Assembly (NCBI GenBank): GCA_002725285.1
Contig: PBRC01000004.1
Span: 185,554 to 233,734 of the forward strand
Direction of reading: 5' to 3'
DNA from: Gammaproteobacteria bacterium
GTDB taxonomy: Bacteria; Pseudomonadota; Gammaproteobacteria; Pseudomonadales; Azotimanducaceae
Length of the DNA: 48,181 nucleotides
Shown: in pieces, positions 44,145 through 48,181 of the stretch
Position numbering within the stretch: the stretch's first letter is position 1
Layout of the letters: the number at the start of each line of letters is the position of its first letter
Position numbers and translations under genes: made by a program
Notes under the pieces: model-generated
What the model saw: the letters and a program-made list of their open reading frames with translations, nothing else
What the model was told of the DNA's origin: nothing
Databases searched by the model: none

Positions 44145-45773
44145 TCACTTCTCTTCCTCCAATAAAGTACTCTCTGAAGATAATTTCCGTTCCTTTAATA
44201 GCCAAGTTTGAGAGATACCCTTTCCTTTAAGTTTTGTTTTGCCATGATCTTCAAATTCATAATCATCCTCTAAACGCGCTTTAACTGCATCCGAAACATG
44301 AACAGCTCCAGGCGTACTTGTTGACTCTAGTCGGCTTGCCGTATTAACAACGTCTCCCCATAAATCAAAAGAGAATTTATTTTTTCCTACAACACCTGCA
44401 ACGACAGTTCCCGTATGAAAACCGATTCTCATTTGTAAATCATAGTCAAAACGGTTTGCAAGCTCTTGAAATTGCTTGACTGCTTCTAATGCAAAGTCAG
44501 CTATCCGTTGACAATGTAATGGATCTCGTTCAGGAACCCCTGCAACAACCATATAAGAATCGCCAATTGTTTTAATTTTCTCGACCTTCATCTCATCAGC
44601 CAATAAATCAAACGTTTCAAAAATAGCATTTAATACATTCACAATTTGGCGTGGCCCTAATTTTGCAGATAGCTCCGTAAACCCAACTAAATCTGTAAAC
44701 AAAACCGTAACTTCTGGGTATTGATCCGCAATAATATCCTCGCCTTCTTTTAAACGTTCAGAAATACTAACAGGCAAAATATTATTCAGAAGTTGATCCG
44801 ATCGACTTTTTTCTGTTTTCAATTCTTCACTTCGCTGGTTCGCTACAACCGTTTTTTGTTCGGCATCTTTCATAGATTCGGACAATTTTTCTACCATAGT
44901 ATCAAACGTAGAACCCAGGACTCCCAATTCATCAACTCCGTGTATGTTACTTCGTGCATTTAAATTACCATTAAGGATTTGTTGAGCTGTTTCTAATAAT
45001 AATTGGCTTCGTTTCAAAAATCGCAGATAAAGCAACCATATCAATAGTAATAGAGTTATAATTAACCCAACATTCACCGCAAATATAATAATTAAATAGT
45101 TACCAGATACCGTATTAAGATTCTTAAGCTCTGCATCCGTACGCAAATCAACTAATCTTAAAAATTGGCCAATCGGATCCATAATCCCCGCTTTTTCAGT
45201 GTGATACTTTGTTCCATGAACTAAATCAATAGCCATTTCACGGTTGGGCTGACCCCTTTTCTTAAATGAGCCACTCCCGTCGTCAAACAAACCTTCTAAT
45301 GCATGCATAGCCACATCTTCAAGATTAATCAATGCATCAGAGCGATTTTGCGCTTCTTTTAGCTTACTAAATTCCTCCATAGTAAAACCGGCACCCAACA
45401 TCCGATCTTCCAGTGATATCTTACTTTTACCTGTGTCTTCAGGTTCCGAGATAATCCCCCCAACAACCAAATCCCAATACACATTTTCATACTCATCCGG
45501 TCTCGATAAAATCCCGTTACGAATATCAATAACATTTTGAAAATACTGTTGATACCGTTTATCTCCTGTAGTGACATAGGTTCTTACAAAACGCGTTAAA
45601 TCATCCGAGGACTGTCGAAGTTCATCCGCTAAAAGATATGATTGATATCTATTGATTTGAGCCTGTTCAACAAGTAGAAGTGTCTTTGACAGTTGTGCTG
45701 TCATTGTGACTCCAATCACCGCTAAAGTAAGTTCAACAAGAAAAAATAAAATGATAATATATCTAATCTTCAT
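44145..45773 (-). CDS. Membrane class III adenylate cyclase with HAMP domain
   Basis: 542 residues from ATG 45773 (AAGGGA 6 nt upstream). TM1 about 4-24, periplasmic sensor region 25-225, TM2 about 226-252, HAMP about 252-305, coiled coil to 345, cyclase domain 350-535. Metal-binding Asp 361 (FTDLVGFT) and Asp 405 (KTIGDSY), purine-selecting Lys 401 and Asp 470 (FDLWGD), transition-state Asn 477 and Arg 481. The Lys/Asp pair predicts ATP rather than GTP as substrate. Cargo of the integrative element; would raise cAMP in response to a periplasmic signal. AT-rich codon use unlike the host genes. Confidence 0.9.
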   Translation of the reverse strand: MKIRYIIILFFLVELTLAVIGVTMTAQLSKTLLLVEQAQINRYQSYLLADELRQSSDDLTRFVRTYVTTGDKRYQQYFQNVIDIRNGILSRPDEYENVYWDLVVGGIISEPEDTGKSKISLEDRMLGAGFTMEEFSKLKEAQNRSDALINLEDVAMHALEGLFDDGSGSFKKRGQPNREMAIDLVHGTKYHTEKAGIMDPIGQFLRLVDLRTDAELKNLNTVSGNYLIIIFAVNVGLIITLLLLIWLLYLRFLKRSQLLLETAQQILNGNLNARSNIHGVDELGVLGSTFDTMVEKLSESMKDAEQKTVVANQRSEELKTEKSRSDQLLNNILPVSISERLKEGEDIIADQYPEVTVLFTDLVGFTELSAKLGPRQIVNVLNAIFETFDLLADEMKVEKIKTIGDSYMVVAGVPERDPLHCQRIADFALEAVKQFQELANRFDYDLQMRIGFHTGTVVAGVVGKNKFSFDLWGDVVNTASRLESTSTPGAVHVSDAVKARLEDDYEFEDHGKTKLKGKGISQTWLLKERKLSSESTLLEEEK

Positions 45774-46080
45774 AACTATTCCCTTTTCTCCGCTTCCAGT
45801 ATGGCAAGACGCTGACGAAGTGCTTCTGTTTCTCGTTTGGCCGCCGCTGTTTCGACTGCGCGTTCTTACGGCCCTGTGATATTGCATACCTTCCATCGGG
45901 GGAAGTGTAAGTGCCAAAACAGTTGTACCCTCTTTTGGAACCAGAGGGGCAATCTGGCAATGCAAAAGCACTGCTTGTTAGAGACAGAAGTAGAATGGCA
46001 ATAATCTTTTTTATAGTTTCATTAAAATAGTTTTGGTTATGTCCCCAAGCATCTACATAAACATTTTCTTCTTCTGACAT
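45763..46080 (-). CDS. Small element protein: shared leader fused to a secreted MORN-like fragment, probably frameshifted
   Basis: 105 codons. Residues 1-17 (EENVYVDAWGHNQ) match the start of the next upstream gene. Residues 21-40 read as a signal peptide (KKIIAILLLSLTSSAFA), followed by CPSGSKRGYNCFGTYTSPDGRY, which resembles a MORN-type strand. After that the frame becomes basic and unlike protein, while another frame of the same DNA gives an uninterrupted helical coiled-coil (AKRETEALRQRLAILEAEK) ending just before the cyclase ATG. A one- or two-base shift near 45866-45880 is likely. Confidence 0.5.
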   Translation of the reverse strand: MSEEENVYVDAWGHNQNYFNETIKKIIAILLLSLTSSAFALPDCPSGSKRGYNCFGTYTSPDGRYAISQGRKNAQSKQRRPNEKQKHFVSVLPYWKRRKGNSYED

Positions 46081-46092
46081 AACCTAATCCTC
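46030..46092 (-). repeat. Duplicated translation-start cassette, copy 2
   Basis: 63 bp (GAGGATTAGGTTATG plus the first 16 codons) closely matching 46388-46450, with about 8 mismatches. Confidence 0.75.
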
Positions 46093-46102
46093 TCTTTTGA
46101 TT

Positions 46103-46438
46103 TTACCGAAGCCATCGTTTAGTGACCCGTTCACCCCCATCTAAATGATACATAATGTCATTCATGCTGGATGTCGCCGCGGCTTTTGCTTTATCCAGTA
46201 TTTTCATCGACTTTTCCAAGTCAGCTTGAGAAAGTGCCCTCTCTTCTCCAACATAGTGGTATTTAATTTCAGCATTGAGAAACAACCAGCGATGAATATA
46301 AGCAAACCTACGCCACATCTCTTCTAATACAGTATCACCTAATTTATTTTCACCCCACAATGCTTCATTAGCATCCAGTGAAAGCCCGTCTTGGTTTTCT
46401 CCCCAAGCGTCTAAATAAACATTTTCTTCTTTTGCCAT
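46103..46438 (-). CDS. Hypothetical 111-residue element protein
   Basis: Starts MAKEENVYLDAWGENQ, with RBS GAGGATT. The rest is helical and hydrophilic (EEMWRRFAYIHRWLFLNAEIKYHY..., LEKSMKILDKAKAAATSSMND). No signal peptide or known motif. Lies between the recombinase and the fused small protein; 22-28 bp gaps suggest one operon. Could be a recombination directionality or regulatory factor, but nothing proves it. Confidence 0.6.
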   Translation of the reverse strand: MAKEENVYLDAWGENQDGLSLDANEALWGENKLGDTVLEEMWRRFAYIHRWLFLNAEIKYHYVGEERALSQADLEKSMKILDKAKAAATSSMNDIMYHLDGGERVTKRWLR

Positions 46439-46450
46439 AACCTAATCCTC
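46388..46450 (-). repeat. Duplicated translation-start cassette, copy 1
   Basis: Ribosome-binding site, ATG and first 16 codons matching 46030-46092. Confidence 0.75.
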
Positions 46451-46465
46451 GTTGGTAATATTTAA

Positions 46466-47971
46466 TTATCCCTCTGGGGCAGCCTCAACATTTTCCTTAT
46501 TAGCCTTCCATTCTTCAAAATGTTCAGGGGAATTACGGTCAACCCTTTTTACAACCTTACCTGATGATGAACCATATATATCTATCCTTTTCTCGTAGTC
46601 TATATCTGTCTGAACTAACTTGTCATAGTTCTTTCTTACCTCGTAATGTAGATATATCTTGTCTATCATCTGCAATGAAGTGCCAACAGACTTTGCTATG
46701 ATAAGGGGGTTAGCACCGCTTTCCATTAGCCTTCTACCTATATAACGGTGTCTGATTGAGTAAGGGACAATCTTTTTATTTGCCTCTGTGACCCCATAAT
46801 TAAACCCAAGCTCATCAGCCATTGTATTCCATGCTTTACGAAAACCTTTGATTGGGTCTCCTTTCTTTCTTGGGGGTTTATCTTTCCAATGCTCGAATAA
46901 ATAGGTTCTATTTGGCATATCTTTCGCCTTGTAGAACCTATTAAGCCTATTCCAGGTTTTCTCCCAATATCTATATCCTGCTGCTTCGTAAGGGTCTCTA
47001 TTCTTCTCAACTCTTCGCATAAAGAAGCGGGGCTTGCCATGTTCGTCTGTTTCCCTTTTGATATCCTGCATTTTGATGGGGTTATCTCCTACGCCACCCC
47101 TTATTCCAAAATGTTCAAGGGTTTCTAAATAGCAGTAGAAGATATAGTAGTTATCCTCTTTCCAATCTGGAATGCTGGAAGCATAAACGCTTTCTGGGTT
47201 CATTCCGTTCCTATCTCGTAGATAGGAATATATGGCTTGAAGGGTATCGTCATCCACCTCTGGTCTTCTACGCATCGCTAAATTCTTGGGCATTTCAGGT
47301 ATATTGGGTATGGCTACGCTTTCTCCCTGTAACTGCGCCCATTTAAAGACGAAACGCAGATGGGTGTTTTGCTTTTGAATAGTAGAGGGAGACCATACTC
47401 CTCCATCTTTTTTTGCTTCAAGCTTTCTCCAAGTGTCCCATTCTGCTATGTCTTTGGGATGGATACGGCTAATGGGTTTGCGGTGGTTTTCTTTGCTGAA
47501 GAAAGGCTCTAAAACCAAAAGGAAGTGGTGTTCTTGCTGCCGCCAGTTCTTTCTATTCCACAACATATTGCCTGTGAGCTTATTTCTGTGGATTGGCTCA
47601 TATCCCGCCTCAATCAGCTTTTCATTCTCCAACATCCCCTTTTTTGCGTCTGCGAGGAAGTCTTTAGCGTAAGAAACAATATTTTTTTCGTCTTCTGTTA
47701 AACCTAATTGATAACGGTTTTTTATTCTCTCGAAAAGCTGTTCGCCTATTTCTATGGCTTCTTTGGTTGATGCATCATCAACATGTTCTACCCGCAAACC
47801 GCGTTCTATTCGGCTGTCGTTGGGTTTAGTGATGCGTAGATACCAGAAAGGTTTTGTAGTGCCGTCTTGTCGAGGTTTGGCGGTTTTAACGAATAGGTAG
47901 GCCGAAAGGAATTCGTTTATGTCAGAGGTATCTAATGCGTGATGAAGCTGGGGGTTTCTTTTTTGCACCAT
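46466..47971 (-). CDS. Tyrosine recombinase / integrase
   Basis: 501-residue phage-type integrase. Catalytic residues by motif: Arg 291 (FGIRGG), Arg 407 in YSIRH (Tyr replaces the usual first His of HxxR), His 408, and nucleophile Tyr 440 in DKIYLHY. N-terminal SAM-like DNA-binding region about 95-215. ATG 47971 is 75 bp from the right-hand repeat, the usual place for an integrase beside its attachment site. Would catalyse integration into and excision from the PQQ dehydrogenase 3' end. Confidence 0.88.
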   Translation of the reverse strand: MVQKRNPQLHHALDTSDINEFLSAYLFVKTAKPRQDGTTKPFWYLRITKPNDSRIERGLRVEHVDDASTKEAIEIGEQLFERIKNRYQLGLTEDEKNIVSYAKDFLADAKKGMLENEKLIEAGYEPIHRNKLTGNMLWNRKNWRQQEHHFLLVLEPFFSKENHRKPISRIHPKDIAEWDTWRKLEAKKDGGVWSPSTIQKQNTHLRFVFKWAQLQGESVAIPNIPEMPKNLAMRRRPEVDDDTLQAIYSYLRDRNGMNPESVYASSIPDWKEDNYYIFYCYLETLEHFGIRGGVGDNPIKMQDIKRETDEHGKPRFFMRRVEKNRDPYEAAGYRYWEKTWNRLNRFYKAKDMPNRTYLFEHWKDKPPRKKGDPIKGFRKAWNTMADELGFNYGVTEANKKIVPYSIRHRYIGRRLMESGANPLIIAKSVGTSLQMIDKIYLHYEVRKNYDKLVQTDIDYEKRIDIYGSSSGKVVKRVDRNSPEHFEEWKANKENVEAAPEG

Positions 47972-48035
47972 ATACTCCCCGTTTTAACGAGAATTGTATA
48001 CGGATATTATGGCTTTTTGCAAGCGCTCCCCGAAA

Positions 48036-48045
48036 TCCCCGTTTT
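48036..48045. promoter_or_regulatory. TCCCCG iterons upstream of the integrase gene
   Basis: TCCCCG occurs at 47976, 48027 and 48036 (the first and last extended to TCCCCGTTTT), between the integrase start and the right border. Candidate arm-type binding sites. Confidence 0.35.
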
Positions 48046-48181
48046 TTACAACCCAAAAACCCAAAGCACGCCGCCTTGTGGAACCCGCGGAAACTGCTTT
48101 CCTATTTCAGCAAAAGACGCCTGTTCCCGCTCTGCATCTACCCCCCAGCCCGACAGGACGGCAACATATTGCTTGCCACCG
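48046..48181 (-). CDS. PQQ-dependent dehydrogenase, C-terminal end only (continues beyond window)
   Basis: Last 45 codons of a quinoprotein dehydrogenase on the minus strand, ending at TAA 48046. Encoded protein (GGKQYVAVLSGWG...GGVLWVFGL) is identical over the shared part to the displaced tail at 43676. This copy is joined to the integrative element, so its 3' end probably came with the element. Upstream part lies outside the window. Confidence 0.82.
   Translation of the reverse strand, partial: GGKQYVAVLSGWGVDAEREQASFAEIGKQFPRVPQGGVLWVFGL
48047..48181. repeat. Direct repeat, right copy (attR-like)
   Basis: Right-hand match of the 135-bp direct repeat, truncated by the window edge. Confidence 0.9.

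Larger units (their letters stand above)
43856..48045. mobile_element. Small integrative element carrying adenylate cyclase
   Basis: About 4.2 kb of visibly AT-rich DNA between direct repeats, containing a tyrosine recombinase right next to one border, two small proteins and a class III cyclase, all on the minus strand. The target is the 3' end of a protein-coding PQQ dehydrogenase gene rather than a tRNA. The 9-mer CGCTCCCCG occurs near both ends (43966-43974 region and 48025-48033 region). No excisionase, conjugation or phage structural genes are seen. The 290-bp left end (43856-44144) holds no gene. Confidence 0.78.

Noticed and set aside
45774-45971. 66-residue N-terminal extension of the adenylate cyclase
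   Set aside because: Overlaps the small upstream gene and lacks similarity; ATG 45773 has a good RBS directly before the first membrane helix.
43676-48181. Plain tandem gene duplication instead of an integrative element
   Set aside because: Would not explain the recombinase next to the border, the AT-rich cargo, or that only the 3' tail is duplicated.

Overview
The window looks like a chromosomal segment of a Gram-negative, respiring bacterium, most likely a marine-type gammaproteobacterium. The evidence is a Coq4-like ubiquinone protein, quinoprotein (PQQ) dehydrogenases, YejABE-type peptide transport, a lipoprotein signal and an outer-membrane-barrel protein. No rRNA, tRNA or CRISPR array was seen, so taxonomy is inference.

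Layout. 1-7.4 kb (+): a tightly overlapping ferredoxin-dependent oxidoreductase operon (IorA, IorB with a fused 2x[4Fe-4S] ferredoxin, KorA, KorB, KorC), running into an S9 lipoprotein peptidase. Together they suggest peptide and amino-acid catabolism through 2-oxoacids. 7.4-9.1 kb (-): a ThDP-dependent acetolactate-synthase-like enzyme. 9.2-18.2 kb (-): the most striking region, eight collinear genes: GAF-SpoIIE phosphatase, RsbW-like kinase, STAS protein, ECF sigma factor, membrane anti-sigma factor, a membrane-anchored protein made of 45 exact nonapeptide repeats (DAFREAMGR type), a secreted HExxH metalloprotease/propeller/beta-barrel protein, and a PrsW-type intramembrane protease. PrsW is the family that initiates anti-sigma degradation in Bacillus, so this reads as a self-contained envelope-signalling circuit with an undescribed repeat protein as likely sensor or output.

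18.4-41.1 kb: mixed metabolism. It holds an alpha/beta hydrolase, zinc alcohol dehydrogenase, a split yejA / yejBE transporter without a visible ATPase, crotonase, a paired CaiB/BaiF CoA-transferase, a GPH symporter, aldo/keto reductase, class-C-type serine hydrolase, GyrI-like protein, MalY/PatB C-S lyase, PIG-L deacetylase, Coq4-like protein and a dual-specificity phosphatase. The gaps between these genes hold several decayed gene fragments: a sodium:solute symporter N-terminus, an FG-GAP tail, a YhhN gene with an internal stop, a response-regulator scrap and one unnamed relic. This suggests ongoing gene loss.

41.4-48.2 kb: a quinoprotein dehydrogenase with an N-terminal cytochrome c. Next is a small AT-rich integrative element of about 4.2 kb with a tyrosine recombinase, two small proteins sharing a duplicated leader, and a membrane class III adenylate cyclase. 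It sits in the 3' end of a second PQQ dehydrogenase gene. That 3' end is duplicated as a direct repeat at both borders. Within the comparable 136 bp the copies differ at five positions, all synonymous third-codon positions, so the element appears to carry a recoded replacement for the C-terminus of its target gene.
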